22,925 nucleotides of DNA from Candidatus Parcubacteria bacterium (GTDB taxonomy: Bacteria > Patescibacteriota > Minisyncoccia > Minisyncoccales > Staskawiczbacteraceae): the NCBI GenBank assembly GCA_019658985.1, contig JAIFWS010000007.1, positions 1-22,925 on the forward strand, in the 5' to 3' direction. Numbering within the stretch: the stretch's first letter is position 1; each line of letters starts with the position of its first letter. Both the position numbers and the translations under genes were made by a program. Below the pieces are notes generated by a model. That model was given only the letters and a program-made list of their open reading frames with translations. It was not told the DNA's origin and searched no databases. This document shows positions 13,376-20,550 of this stretch, one piece after another.

Positions 13376-13405
13376 AAAAAAGCCCTTCGCATGCACGCTC
13401 GGGGC
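13376..13405 (-). terminator. Intrinsic terminator of the HD-domain gene
   Basis: On the minus strand GCCC (13405-13402) and GGGC (13385-13382) close a hairpin with an inner GCG/TGC pairing, followed by six T (complement of 13376-13381). It lies 8 bases after the HD-gene stop and separates it from the repair run. Confidence 0.75.
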
Positions 13406-13413
13406 AGTTGTCG

Positions 13414-14202
13414 TCAGAACAACTCCTCTTGCTTGACGTTGATCAGATAATCCATTCCCTTCTGGCCAAGACCTCTAAGGATAAGGCTCTTCCAGTGATC
13501 GTAGCCAGGAAAATCCGTTTTCCTTCTAACCGACTCCCGGGTATGCGGTTGGGATTTCCCTCCGAAGGGCGCCTTGATCCTCAGGATGGGTGATTTAAGG
13601 AAGGGGTGCCTATTTCTTTGCTCAAACAGAGGCGCGACGAGCGGATAGTCTCGGAGAAAGCTCTTCAGGAAATCGTAATCCTGAAACAGCATGGGAAGCG
13701 GTATGTTATTTCCCGCCAGCACCTCATGCAGAGCTTCACAGAAAGCGTCCCACTTGTCGCACAGCTTCATTAGCTGCGATTCTTTGCACTCCTTGCGGTG
13801 GGCGCACCGGAGAAGCTCGCCGTAATCGTAGCCGGCGATGATGCCTGGGAATGCCACGGCCAGTTCCTCGATGGCTGTCAGCTCCTCCTTGGCAACACGA
13901 AGTTTTCTGGCCGGGCTCCACGAGGCCTTGTGGCAAGCCTGATGGTCCCCCGTCAGGATTTCTGGATCATCGTGCACGAGCGCTAGGACACTCGCCTTCT
14001 TGGCGTCGTAATCACGGTCGTCTGGCCAGCATTTTTTAGCCAGCCGAGACAAACTGTCCACCATCAGCCTAACGCGCTGGGCATGGAGCCACACCGATGA
14101 GCGATGGAAGAAACGCTTGCAGACCTTCCAGCGATAGATCTCGTCCAGCATCGTCTCCCGTTCCAAGGGAAACTTGAGCGACTTCTGGGCCGCCGGTTTC
14201 AT
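13414..14202 (-). CDS. HD-domain protein, YfbR-like (possible 5'-nucleotidase)
   Basis: The 262-residue protein carries the HD metal-binding pattern: His40 in WLHAQRVRLMVDSL, the His77-Asp78 pair in VLALVHDDPEIL, and a distal Asp in KLCDKWDAFCEALHEV (about 149-152). The spacing resembles YfbR/HDDC2-type deoxynucleoside 5'-monophosphatases; this is inferred from motifs only, and the C-terminal 90 residues (from about 170) are not part of that domain. Composition is clearly richer in G and C than the neighbours, and it is monocistronic with its own promoter and terminator between tsaE and the repair run. AAAGG precedes the ATG at fair distance. These traits resemble the 4406-4726 ORF and suggest a different origin or selection from the surrounding genes. 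Confidence 0.8.
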   Translation of the reverse strand: MKPAAQKSLKFPLERETMLDEIYRWKVCKRFFHRSSVWLHAQRVRLMVDSLSRLAKKCWPDDRDYDAKKASVLALVHDDPEILTGDHQACHKASWSPARKLRVAKEELTAIEELAVAFPGIIAGYDYGELLRCAHRKECKESQLMKLCDKWDAFCEALHEVLAGNNIPLPMLFQDYDFLKSFLRDYPLVAPLFEQRNRHPFLKSPILRIKAPFGGKSQPHTRESVRRKTDFPGYDHWKSLILRGLGQKGMDYLINVKQEELF

Positions 14203-14225
14203 GCAATGCCTTTCAGCAGTATGGG

Positions 14226-14231
14226 ATTATA
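14226..14231 (-). promoter_or_regulatory. Putative -10 box for the HD-domain gene
   Basis: A perfect TATAAT on the minus strand (complement of 14226-14231) lies 23 bases upstream of the HD-gene ATG at 14202. No good -35 hexamer is visible at 16-18 bases. The start point would fall about 15 bases before the ATG, leaving room for the AAAGG ribosome binding site. Confidence 0.5.
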
Positions 14232-14257
14232 TGGATAAGTGAAAAGTACTGTGGTTA

Positions 14258-14713
14258 TTATAACCCATCCTCATCGATCTTCAATGAACGCTGATCAACC
14301 GTGTCGTGCTCAAAGACGATTTTGATGGCGTCTTTTGGCAATAGGGAAGAAATTTTCTGCGGCCACTCGATGGCGACGATATTTTTCGGATTGGAAATAA
14401 TTTCTTTAAAACCCAATTCCAGCACTTCTTCATCATTTTGTAATCTGTAGAGGTCAAAGTGGTAAAAATAAGTGAAGTGCTTATGCGCAACGGGGAATTT
14501 TTTCATGATGACAAAGGTCGGGCTCAAGATTTTTTCTTCAATGCCCAACCCCTTGGCAAATCCCTGCAAGAACGTAGTTTTTCCGGCACCCAAGTCACCA
14601 TGCAAGCACAAAACCGCCGCGTTTTCGGCAATATCTTTCTTTAAAATCTCTTTGGCCATCTTTTCCCCGATGTTTTGCGTCTCTGTGGAATTTTTAGTGA
14701 TTGACTTTTGCAT
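14258..14713 (-). CDS. tsaE: tRNA threonylcarbamoyladenosine biosynthesis ATPase TsaE
   Basis: TsaE is the P-loop ATPase of the TsaB-TsaD-TsaE complex that makes t6A37 in ANN-decoding tRNAs. The 151-residue protein shows the Walker A GDLGAGKT at 39-46, SPTF, the HFDLYRL motif and the AIEWPQK block, all typical. Its size is normal. tsaB and tsaD are not next to it. It is divergent from the 14760 gene across a 46-base AT-rich spacer; a TATATT six bases before its ATG suggests a short or absent leader, as for smpB. The gene ends 55 bases before the HD-domain gene. Confidence 0.95.
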   Translation of the reverse strand: MQKSITKNSTETQNIGEKMAKEILKKDIAENAAVLCLHGDLGAGKTTFLQGFAKGLGIEEKILSPTFVIMKKFPVAHKHFTYFYHFDLYRLQNDEEVLELGFKEIISNPKNIVAIEWPQKISSLLPKDAIKIVFEHDTVDQRSLKIDEDGL

Positions 14714-14759
14714 ACAAATAATATAGTTTAAAGTTACTTAGATTAAAAAGATAAAAGAT

Positions 14760-15548
14760 ATGGAAGCAATGCAAGACATCATACAGCTTATCAATAATTC
14801 TAAGAATATCTGCATTATACCATCTGATCTTGAGGGCGAAAGCGCGCCGGGCGCTTTGGCCTTTTTTTATACTTTAAAGGAACTGGGCAAGAATGTAAAC
14901 CTCATCGCTGATTCAATACCGCAAAAATTCCAGTTCCTGGTCCCTTCATTGGATTTTATCTCCACCCCAAAAAATTTCGTCATCTCCATTCCTCAAGAAG
15001 TGGCCAACATCTCCCAGGTCTACTACGAAAAAAGCGAATCTAACTTAAAAATCCATTTAACGCTCGATAGGGGAAATCTAAAGAAGGACCAGATCGCTTT
15101 TTACTTCTCGGAAACCCGGCCCGATCTGATTATCACCTTGGGCGTCCAGGATTTCCACAAGCAATTATCAGAACAACTCGATTCTTTCGGCTTTTTATTG
15201 GACGTGCCGATTGTAAACGTTGATAACCATCCGGAAAACAAGCTTTTCGGCACGGCAAATATGGTGGAGCAAAAATCCTTGGCCGAAATCAATCTCCAAA
15301 TCATCAATTCCCTTGGTGATAACCTAGTAAAACAAAATGTGGCCAATTCCCTCTTAACCGGCCTGAGCATTGCGCATGAAAACTTCCAAAATCCCGGCAC
15401 TCGCCCGGAAATATTTGAACTGTGCGCGTCTTTGATGAAGCAAGGGGCCGACCGCCAGCAAATATTGGAAAACTTGTATCCCAAACCGGCACCCAAAACC
15501 CAGGAGGCGCCCCTGCACGAAGAAAAGATTATCCATGCGATGAGTTAA
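14760..15548 (+). CDS. DHH-family phosphoesterase-like protein with degenerate active site
   Basis: The 262-residue protein has the outline of an NrnA-type DHH/DHHA1 phosphoesterase. The first strand-loop (ICIIPSDLEGESAPGALAFFYTL) lines up with the usual SHxxPDGDAIGS loop but lacks the His and Asp metal ligands. VNVDNHPENKLFGTANMV at 153-170 matches the DHH motif position as Asp-Asn-His. LLTGLSIAHENFQNPGTRPEIFELCASLM matches the later motif, with the usual Asp-Thr replaced by Ala-His. Overall fold is therefore likely, catalysis unlikely. It might bind a nucleotide without cutting it. Only 10 bases separate it from the PilB-type ATPase, so a regulatory role in pilus function is worth considering. 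The start may be Met1 or Met4. Confidence 0.75.
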   Translation: MEAMQDIIQLINNSKNICIIPSDLEGESAPGALAFFYTLKELGKNVNLIADSIPQKFQFLVPSLDFISTPKNFVISIPQEVANISQVYYEKSESNLKIHLTLDRGNLKKDQIAFYFSETRPDLIITLGVQDFHKQLSEQLDSFGFLLDVPIVNVDNHPENKLFGTANMVEQKSLAEINLQIINSLGDNLVKQNVANSLLTGLSIAHENFQNPGTRPEIFELCASLMKQGADRQQILENLYPKPAPKTQEAPLHEEKIIHAMS

Positions 15549-15558
15549 AGTAATCATA

Positions 15559-16872
15559 ATGGAAGAACACAAAAAAATATTAGGGTCAGTTACCATCACG
15601 GATGATATCATCAAGGATATCGAAACATCGGTCAACCATATCGCTGATTTTGAAAAAACCATCAAAAGGCATCTGAACGAAAACACCACCAACCTATTGG
15701 ATATTATTTTATTTGGCGCGGTGCATCTGGAGGCTTCGGACGTGCATCTTGAACCGGAAGAACATAATGTGCGCCTGCGGATCAGGATCGACGGGATTTT
15801 GCACGATGCGGCTTTCTTTGAACCCGCCATTTATCATAATTTATTGTCCCGGTTAAAATTGGAATCAAAAATAAAACTTAATATCACCGATAAGCCGCAG
15901 GATGGGCGATTTACGGTTGTCATTAAAGATTTAGTTATTGAAATCAGGACCTCGAGCCTTCCGGCCGAATACGGCGAATCAATTGTGATGAGGATTTTAA
16001 ATCCCAAGAATTTGATCGGGTTGGAATCTTTGGGATTGCGGAAAGACTTGCATGAGATTTTCTTAAAGGAAATCAAAAAGCCCAATGGAATGATTATCAT
16101 CACCGGGCCGACCGGATCCGGAAAAACCACTACCCTGTACGCCTTCCTAATGAAAGTACAAGACCCGGAAATCAAAATTATCACTATTGAAGACCCGATC
16201 GAATATCATTTGGAAGGCATTTCACAAACCCAGGTCTCGCCGGAAAAAGGCTACACCTTCTCGGAAGGGCTGCGGTCTATTGTCCGCCAAGACCCGGATG
16301 TGATTTTGGTGGGGGAGGTCCGGGATTTGGAAACCGCAAAAATCGCCCTCCAGGCATCACTGACTGGCCACTTGGTATTATCGACCCTGCACACTAATGA
16401 CGCGCCCGGATCCATTCCACGATTGGTTGATTTGGGAGCTGACGTGGCATCGATCGCGCCGGCCATTAAGATGGCGATCGGCCAGCGGCTAATAAGAAAA
16501 GTCTGCCAGAAATGCTCATCATTAGTAAAGCTGAATAGCACGGAACTCTCAGAAATAAAAGAAGGCGTAAAAAATGTTCCTAAAAGTGTGGAGTTCCCAA
16601 GGGATTTTGAAAAAGTGAAAATCGCCAAAATTTCAGAAAAGGGATGTGAAGCCTGCAACTTCTCCGGATATAAAGGAAGAAAGGGGTTATATGAAGTATT
16701 CCTGGTAGACGCCGAAATGGAAAAATTCATCCTGACCAACCCGCCAGCGTCGTCAGTAAAGGAATTGGCCATCAAGAAAGGAATGGTGACGATGTTCCAG
16801 TCGGGATTAATTGAAATTTTAGAGGGAAATACCACATTGGAAGAAGTAAAAAAAGTCGTCGGTGAGGAATAG
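15559..16872 (+). CDS. pilB: Type IV pilus assembly / type II secretion ATPase, PilB/GspE family
   Basis: The hexameric ATPase drives pilin extraction from the membrane during pilus extension. The 437-residue protein contains the N2 domain (LEASDVHLEPEEHNVRLRIRIDGIL), Walker A GPTGSGKTT at 183-191, the Asp box TIEDPIEYHLEGISQTQV, Walker B VILVGEVRD, and the His box LSTLHTNDA. A four-cysteine zinc site follows (C316xxC319, C363xxC366), which marks PilB/GspE rather than the retraction ATPase PilT. It lacks the N-terminal PilZ-interacting N1 domain of long PilB proteins. VGEVRD replaces the common VGEIRD. Other pilus genes are not in the window. A structured element starts 8 bases after its stop. 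Confidence 0.9.
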   Translation: MEEHKKILGSVTITDDIIKDIETSVNHIADFEKTIKRHLNENTTNLLDIILFGAVHLEASDVHLEPEEHNVRLRIRIDGILHDAAFFEPAIYHNLLSRLKLESKIKLNITDKPQDGRFTVVIKDLVIEIRTSSLPAEYGESIVMRILNPKNLIGLESLGLRKDLHEIFLKEIKKPNGMIIITGPTGSGKTTTLYAFLMKVQDPEIKIITIEDPIEYHLEGISQTQVSPEKGYTFSEGLRSIVRQDPDVILVGEVRDLETAKIALQASLTGHLVLSTLHTNDAPGSIPRLVDLGADVASIAPAIKMAIGQRLIRKVCQKCSSLVKLNSTELSEIKEGVKNVPKSVEFPRDFEKVKIAKISEKGCEACNFSGYKGRKGLYEVFLVDAEMEKFILTNPPASSVKELAIKKGMVTMFQSGLIEILEGNTTLEEVKKVVGEE

Positions 16873-16880
16873 CACGCAAC

Positions 16881-17020
16881 AAAAAACAGCTCTGGAGTTG
16901 GAGGGGTCATGGTATCTGGGATACCAGTAAAAGCTTACCCGAGGTATAATCGAGCCGGAGCAAGATTAACCATTACTAGGGCAGGCCCATATAAGACCTC
17001 CAACTCCACAGCTGTTTTTT
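16881..17020. ncRNA. Stem-closed structured element of about 140 nt, family unknown
   Basis: This spacer between pilB and ruvB is closed by a 24-position stem, 16881-16904 with 16997-17020, with a single C/C mismatch at 16892/17009; a further TC/GA pair follows a 2-base bulge. Its base is A6 opposite T6, so each strand ends in a T-run. Inside are GGTATC-TGG-GATACC (16911-16925), and GGTATAATC paired with GATTAACC (16943-16951 with 16964-16971, one bulged A) around a 12-base loop, and GGG-CAGG-CCC near 16979-16988. It is far too elaborate for a plain terminator. It could be a small RNA released from the pilB transcript, a ruvB leader element or a very large bidirectional terminator. Strand is undecided. 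Confidence 0.6.
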
Positions 17021-17111
17021 AATTACTGTGTTCTTGGTAGAATATACAAAAAAAGACGTTTTTGAGTCGCTTTTTTATGCAATAGTCTAACTATATCACT
17101 ATCTATAATAT

Positions 17112-18122
17112 ATGTCAAGTATTGCCAATCAAAAACTCGTGGGCGATGATCAGCTCCTTGATTCTTCCTTAAGGCCCAAACAATGGGACGATTATGTCGG
17201 TCAGGATAAAATCAAAGAGAATCTGAAGATCATTATAGCCGCAGCCAAGCAACGAGGTCAATCCCCTGACCATCTTTTGTTCTACGGAAACTCAGGATTG
17301 GGAAAAACCACGCTCGCGCACCTGGTTGCTTTGGAAATGGGCAAGAAAATCCGCATGACTTCGGGGCCGGCTATCGAACGGGCGGGGGACTTAGCCGCAA
17401 TCTTAACCAACCTCCAAGAAGGCGATGTCTTATTTTTAGACGAGATCCACCGGATGCACAAATCCATCGAAGAATATATGTATCCCGCCATGGAGGATTA
17501 TAAACTGAATTTAATTTTAGGAAAAGGCCCGATGGCACGGACCATGGAGTTGCGGCTCCCCCGATTTACCCTCATCGGTGCTACTACCCGGCCAGGATTA
17601 TTATCTGCGCCTTTAAGAAACCGTTTTGGCGGAACCTTCCAGCTTAATTTTTATAAACCGGAAGACATTGGGAAAATTATCCAGCGATCGGCCAATTTAT
17701 TAGGGGTGAATATTCATCCGGAAGCCGTGCAAATCATCGCCAAGCGATCGCGATTTACCCCACGCGTCGCCAACCGGTTATTAAAACGCGTCCGCGATTT
17801 TGCCGAAGTAAAAAATGACGGCATCGTCACCAAAGAAATTACCGAGCACGCCTTGGAATCATTGGAAATTGATAAAAGGGGATTGGATTCGGGCGACATC
17901 AAAATTTTATTGGCGTTAATTGAAAAGTTCGATGGCGGGCCGGTTGGTTTACAATCACTGGCAGCGGCCGCCATGGAAGAAGAGGACACGATTTTAGATA
18001 TTTATGAACCATACTTAATGCAATCGGGATTTCTAGAAAGAACTCCTAAGGGCCGGGTCGCCTCGCGCCTTGCCTACGAACATTTGGGAATAAAATATAC
18101 TAAAACCCCAAATCTTATTTAA
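17112..18122 (+). CDS. ruvB: Holliday junction branch migration helicase subunit RuvB
   Basis: RuvB is the AAA+ motor that, with RuvA, drives branch migration of Holliday junctions. The 336-residue protein has the standard layout: LRPKQWDDYVGQDKIKENL at the N-terminus, Walker A GNSGLGKTT (about 59-67), Walker B and sensor LFLDEIHRM, the RuvA-contacting hairpin region, FTLIGATTRPGLLSAPLRNRFG, and the winged-helix C-terminus (EPYLMQSGFLERTPKGRVAS). GNSGLGKTT differs slightly from the usual GPPGLGKTT. The upstream spacer carries a TATAAT only two bases before the ATG, too close to serve as its own -10 for this start. ruvA is not adjacent; ruvC follows two genes later. Confidence 0.97.
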   Translation: MSSIANQKLVGDDQLLDSSLRPKQWDDYVGQDKIKENLKIIIAAAKQRGQSPDHLLFYGNSGLGKTTLAHLVALEMGKKIRMTSGPAIERAGDLAAILTNLQEGDVLFLDEIHRMHKSIEEYMYPAMEDYKLNLILGKGPMARTMELRLPRFTLIGATTRPGLLSAPLRNRFGGTFQLNFYKPEDIGKIIQRSANLLGVNIHPEAVQIIAKRSRFTPRVANRLLKRVRDFAEVKNDGIVTKEITEHALESLEIDKRGLDSGDIKILLALIEKFDGGPVGLQSLAAAAMEEEDTILDIYEPYLMQSGFLERTPKGRVASRLAYEHLGIKYTKTPNLI

Positions 18123-18173
18123 TCCACAAACCGAGGCCATATTCCCTATTAAACCAGATTAGTATACTGATGA

Positions 18174-18880
18174 ATGATGAAAAAGATACTACTCTGGCCT
18201 TTTGTTCTCGTTTTGTTTTTTCCTTCTTTTTGCCAAGCCTCAATTGTTATCAACGAAATCGCTTGGATGGGGACCACCACGTCGGCCAACAATGAATGGA
18301 TTGAGTTGAAAAACTCTCTCAATTAACATCCGCGGATGGAAAACTAAAAATATCTCTAAAAAATTCCATTCCCGCCGCAGGGTTTTATTTACTTGAGCGA
18401 ACTAATGATAATTCCATGCCAACAATTAAAGCTGATGGAATTTATTCTGGGGCGCTAGGCAATACCGGCGAAGATTTAGTTTTATATGATAAAACCGGCC
18501 TCGTTATCGACCAAGTTAACTTTGTTTCAAAATGGCCTGGCGGAAATAATACCACCAAGCAAACCATGGAAAAAGTTGGCTCAAACTGGCAAACCAGCAA
18601 GAATCCGGGCGGTACGCCTAAAGCGGAAAACGGTCCGGCAGCCCCGAAAATAATCCCCAAAACCGTCAAGAAAACTAAAACCGCATTGCCAAAAACAACG
18701 AAAACTGCTAACAATAAAGTGGTTAGCGCGAGCCAAGCGAGTATTGCGGAAAAAGCAATGAGCTCTACCGAACAATTCTCCAGCCGTAATCCATTAATAC
18801 TATTTTTAATCGTACTAGTAATTATTATCATCACCGGAGCAGCATTATTAATATATAAACACTATCATGTCAGGTCATAG
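18174..18880 (+). pseudogene. Lamin-tail-domain surface protein, frameshifted
   Basis: An ATG at 18174 opens MMKKILLWPFVLVLFFPSF, a signal peptide, then ASIVINEIAWMGTT and NNEWIELKNSLN before TAA at 18324-18326. The frame one base earlier continues from about 18323 as LTSADGKLKISLKNSIPAAG FYLLERTNDNS and onward to 18880. Together they form a lamin tail domain (NEWIEL, then the PAAGFYLL strand and DLVLYDKTGLVIDQV). Between the halves the usual segment with the conserved Gly-Trp is missing, so a short deletion, not only a one-base slip, is likely. The 3' part has a Lys/Thr/Pro-rich linker and a C-terminal membrane anchor (NPLILFLIVLVIIIITGAAL) with a basic end. It overlaps yebC by 14 bases. Confidence 0.8.
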
Positions 18881-19586
18881 TCATTTTAAAACTGTCGCCG
18901 CCACCAAAAACGCCAACGACGCCAAAAAAGGAAAAATCTTTTCCAAAATGGCGCGCGTGATTACTATTGCTGTTAAAGAAAAAGGGCCGGACGTTTCCAG
19001 CAACATACAACTTAAAGCCGCCATCGAAAAAGCCAAGGAATACAACATGCCCAAGGAAAATATCGAACGGGCGATTAAAAAAGGTACGGGAGAATTGGCT
19101 GGGGAAACTCTAGAAGGGATTTCTTTTGAGGCTTTGGGGCCGGGCGGCACTGCTATTATTATGGAGGGGATTACCGATAACAAAAACCGCAGCCTCGGAG
19201 AAATTAAAGGCATTTTAAGCCAGCACAACGGAAAAATGGCCGGCGAAGGGGCGATCCGCTGGATGTTTGAGCGCAAAGGATTTATCGGCGTGCCAAGCGA
19301 AGGCAAACCTAAAGAAGATATCGAATCGATTGCCATTGAAGCGGGAGCCGATGATATTTCCTGGCAGGAGAATATGGCTCAGATTTACACCAAACCCGAA
19401 GATTTGGAAAAAGTAAAAAAGGCTCTCGAAGAAAAAGGATTGAAAATTGATTCGGCATATTTGGGATGGTTCGCCAAAGAAGAAATTACCCTCGACGAAA
19501 AAGAAAAAGAAAAAAACCAAAAACTCTTTGAAGCCCTTGATGAAAACGACGCCATTCAAGATATTTATTCTAACCTTAAATTCTAA
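18867..19586 (+). CDS. yebC: YebC/PmpR/TACO1-family protein
   Basis: The 239-residue protein begins MSGHSHFKTVAATKNANDAKKGKIFSK, very close to the conserved YebC start (usually SGHSKWANIKHRK), and continues with ARVITIAVKEKGPDVSSN, LKAAIEKAKEYNMPKENIERAIKKG, and GPGGTAIIMEGITDNKNR. The family was described as DNA-binding regulators, and more recent work implicates members in relieving ribosome stalling at proline-rich stretches; which applies here is unknown. It starts inside the end of the broken lamin-tail gene and its TAA overlaps the ruvC ATG as TAATG, so yebC and ruvC are coupled, a common arrangement. Confidence 0.96.
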   Translation: MSGHSHFKTVAATKNANDAKKGKIFSKMARVITIAVKEKGPDVSSNIQLKAAIEKAKEYNMPKENIERAIKKGTGELAGETLEGISFEALGPGGTAIIMEGITDNKNRSLGEIKGILSQHNGKMAGEGAIRWMFERKGFIGVPSEGKPKEDIESIAIEAGADDISWQENMAQIYTKPEDLEKVKKALEEKGLKIDSAYLGWFAKEEITLDEKEKEKNQKLFEALDENDAIQDIYSNLKF

Positions 19587-20110
19587 TGATTATTCTGGGT
19601 ATTGATCCGGGAACCGCGATCGTCGGGTATGGCGTCATTAAAACCTCAAAACCCAAACATCAAAAACAGGACCGTGACGAAAAGCCGAAAGTAATTGATT
19701 TTGGCTGTATTATTACCGACAACAAAAGCCTTGCCCAAGACCGCCTCCACACCATCCATAATGAAGTGAATGCCCTGATTAAAAAACACAAACCCGATAT
19801 TCTCTCCATTGAAAGCCTCTTTTTCTTCAAGAACGTAAAGACCGCCATCCCAGTAAGCCAATCCCGGGGAGTAATTTTACTGTCGGCGGCCAAGGAAAAC
19901 GTCCCGGTGTGCGAGTTCACCCCCCTGCAAGTGAAGATGACGATTGGCGGATACGGCAAGGCGGAAAAAAAACAGGTGCAGGAAATGACCAAACAGCTTT
20001 TAGATTTAACCGACTTTGACTTGAAAGAAAAAGACCGGAAAAAAGACGACGCTTACGACGCGCTGGGCATCGCCCTGTGCGCTTTTTTGCAGAATCCGGA
20101 CCTAACTTAA
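19586..20110 (+). CDS. ruvC: Holliday junction resolvase RuvC
   Basis: RuvC cuts Holliday junctions symmetrically. The 174-residue protein has the RNase H-like core with catalytic acids Asp7 (ILGIDPGTAIVGYGV), Glu76 (LSIESLFFFKNVKTA) and the C-terminal acidic pair region KKDDAYDALGIALCA (about 153-158). The FTPLQVKMTIGGYGKAEKKQVQ segment is also typical. A short charged insertion (KPKHQKQDRDEKPK, residues 22-35) is present between the first two strands. It shares one base with the yebC stop. In many bacteria ruvA and ruvB follow directly; here ruvB is upstream and no ruvA is seen in the window. Confidence 0.96.
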   Translation: MIILGIDPGTAIVGYGVIKTSKPKHQKQDRDEKPKVIDFGCIITDNKSLAQDRLHTIHNEVNALIKKHKPDILSIESLFFFKNVKTAIPVSQSRGVILLSAAKENVPVCEFTPLQVKMTIGGYGKAEKKQVQEMTKQLLDLTDFDLKEKDRKKDDAYDALGIALCAFLQNPDLT

Positions 20111-20131
20111 ACAACCTGTGAATAGAAGCTA

Positions 20132-20159
20132 TTGACAATGAGGCGTGAAAAAATATAAT
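20132..20159 (+). promoter_or_regulatory. Consensus sigma-70-type promoter for the acidic mini-gene
   Basis: A perfect TTGACA (20132-20137), 16-base spacer and perfect TATAAT (20154-20159). Transcription should start near 20166, leaving a leader of about 104 nt before the ATG at 20270. This is the best promoter match in the window. Confidence 0.88.
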
Positions 20160-20165
20160 AGGGAA

Positions 20166-20269
20166 AGTATAAACAAATAACTTAAGGCGACCTTAATTCA
20201 CTAGTAACACCCGAGTTTGCTAATTGTAGTAAATTCGAGCGTGATTAGAAGTTAGCGTCGCTGATACAA
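20166..20269 (+). promoter_or_regulatory. Structured 5' leader of the acidic mini-gene
   Basis: The leader contains TTAAGG-CGA-CCTTAA (6 bp) near 20182-20196, and CGAGTTT paired with AAATTCG (7 bp with one G-T) near 20213-20237. No Shine-Dalgarno sequence is visible before the ATG. The hairpins may stabilise the mRNA or control translation; no known riboswitch class was recognised. Confidence 0.45.
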
Positions 20270-20443
20270 ATGGAAGACGATTTGCTATTTAATATTTTAA
20301 GCCAGGCTGACGAAGATGATGACACCCTGGACGAGGATGATGACGAGGACGAAGAGGATGATGACGAAAAAGATGATGACAAGGACGAAGAAGCCGATGA
20401 AGAAGAAGATCTAGGAATGGACGACGAGGAAGAAACCATGTAA
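20270..20443 (+). CDS. Hyper-acidic 57-residue protein of unknown function
   Basis: The product starts MEDDLLFNILSQADEDDD and continues as nearly uninterrupted Asp and Glu to EEETM. Only residues 4-12 (DLLFNILSQ) are hydrophobic enough to form a short helix. About two thirds of residues are acidic, and there are only two lysines and no arginine. It is unlikely to fold alone; such tails mimic nucleic acid or bind basic partners. The gene is monocistronic, with a consensus promoter, a structured leader and a strong terminator, implying high expression. It is not recognised; the acidic tail of RNA polymerase delta subunit is a loose analogy only. GAC/GAT/GAA mixing argues against simple nucleotide repeat noise. 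Opposite-strand poly-Ser reading is a shadow. Confidence 0.72.
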   Translation: MEDDLLFNILSQADEDDDTLDEDDDEDEEDDDEKDDDKDEEADEEEDLGMDDEEETM

Positions 20444-20458
20444 TCACCAGTTAATACT

Positions 20459-20486
20459 AAAAAACCCTGCACAGGCAGGGTTTTTT
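20459..20486. terminator. Bidirectional intrinsic terminator after the acidic mini-gene
   Basis: AAAAAACCCTGC (20459-20470) pairs perfectly with GCAGGGTTTTTT (20475-20486) around an ACAG loop. Its design is the same as the terminators after rplT and the penicillin-binding protein gene. Confidence 0.92.
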
Positions 20487-20550
20487 AATGTATGGACTTT
20501 CATGTATAATTGTATTAGGATCACAGGAAACATAATTTAATATTTATCCA

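Noticed and set aside
16881..17020. SRP RNA or a tRNA-like gene between pilB and ruvB
   Set aside because: The GGAG in the 12-base loop lacks the flanking AGG and AGCA signature of SRP domain IV, and no cloverleaf can be drawn.
17048..17082. Terminator before ruvB (AAAAAAAGACG...GTCGCTTTTTT)
   Set aside because: The A- and T-tracts can pair, but the stem has only a few GC pairs and a 2-base bulge; it is too weak to list as a feature.
20245..20472. Minus-strand ORF coding almost only for serine
   Set aside because: It is the antisense reading of the Asp/Glu codons of the acidic mini-gene (GAC, GAT and GAA read backwards as Ser-rich codons) and has no start signals of its own.
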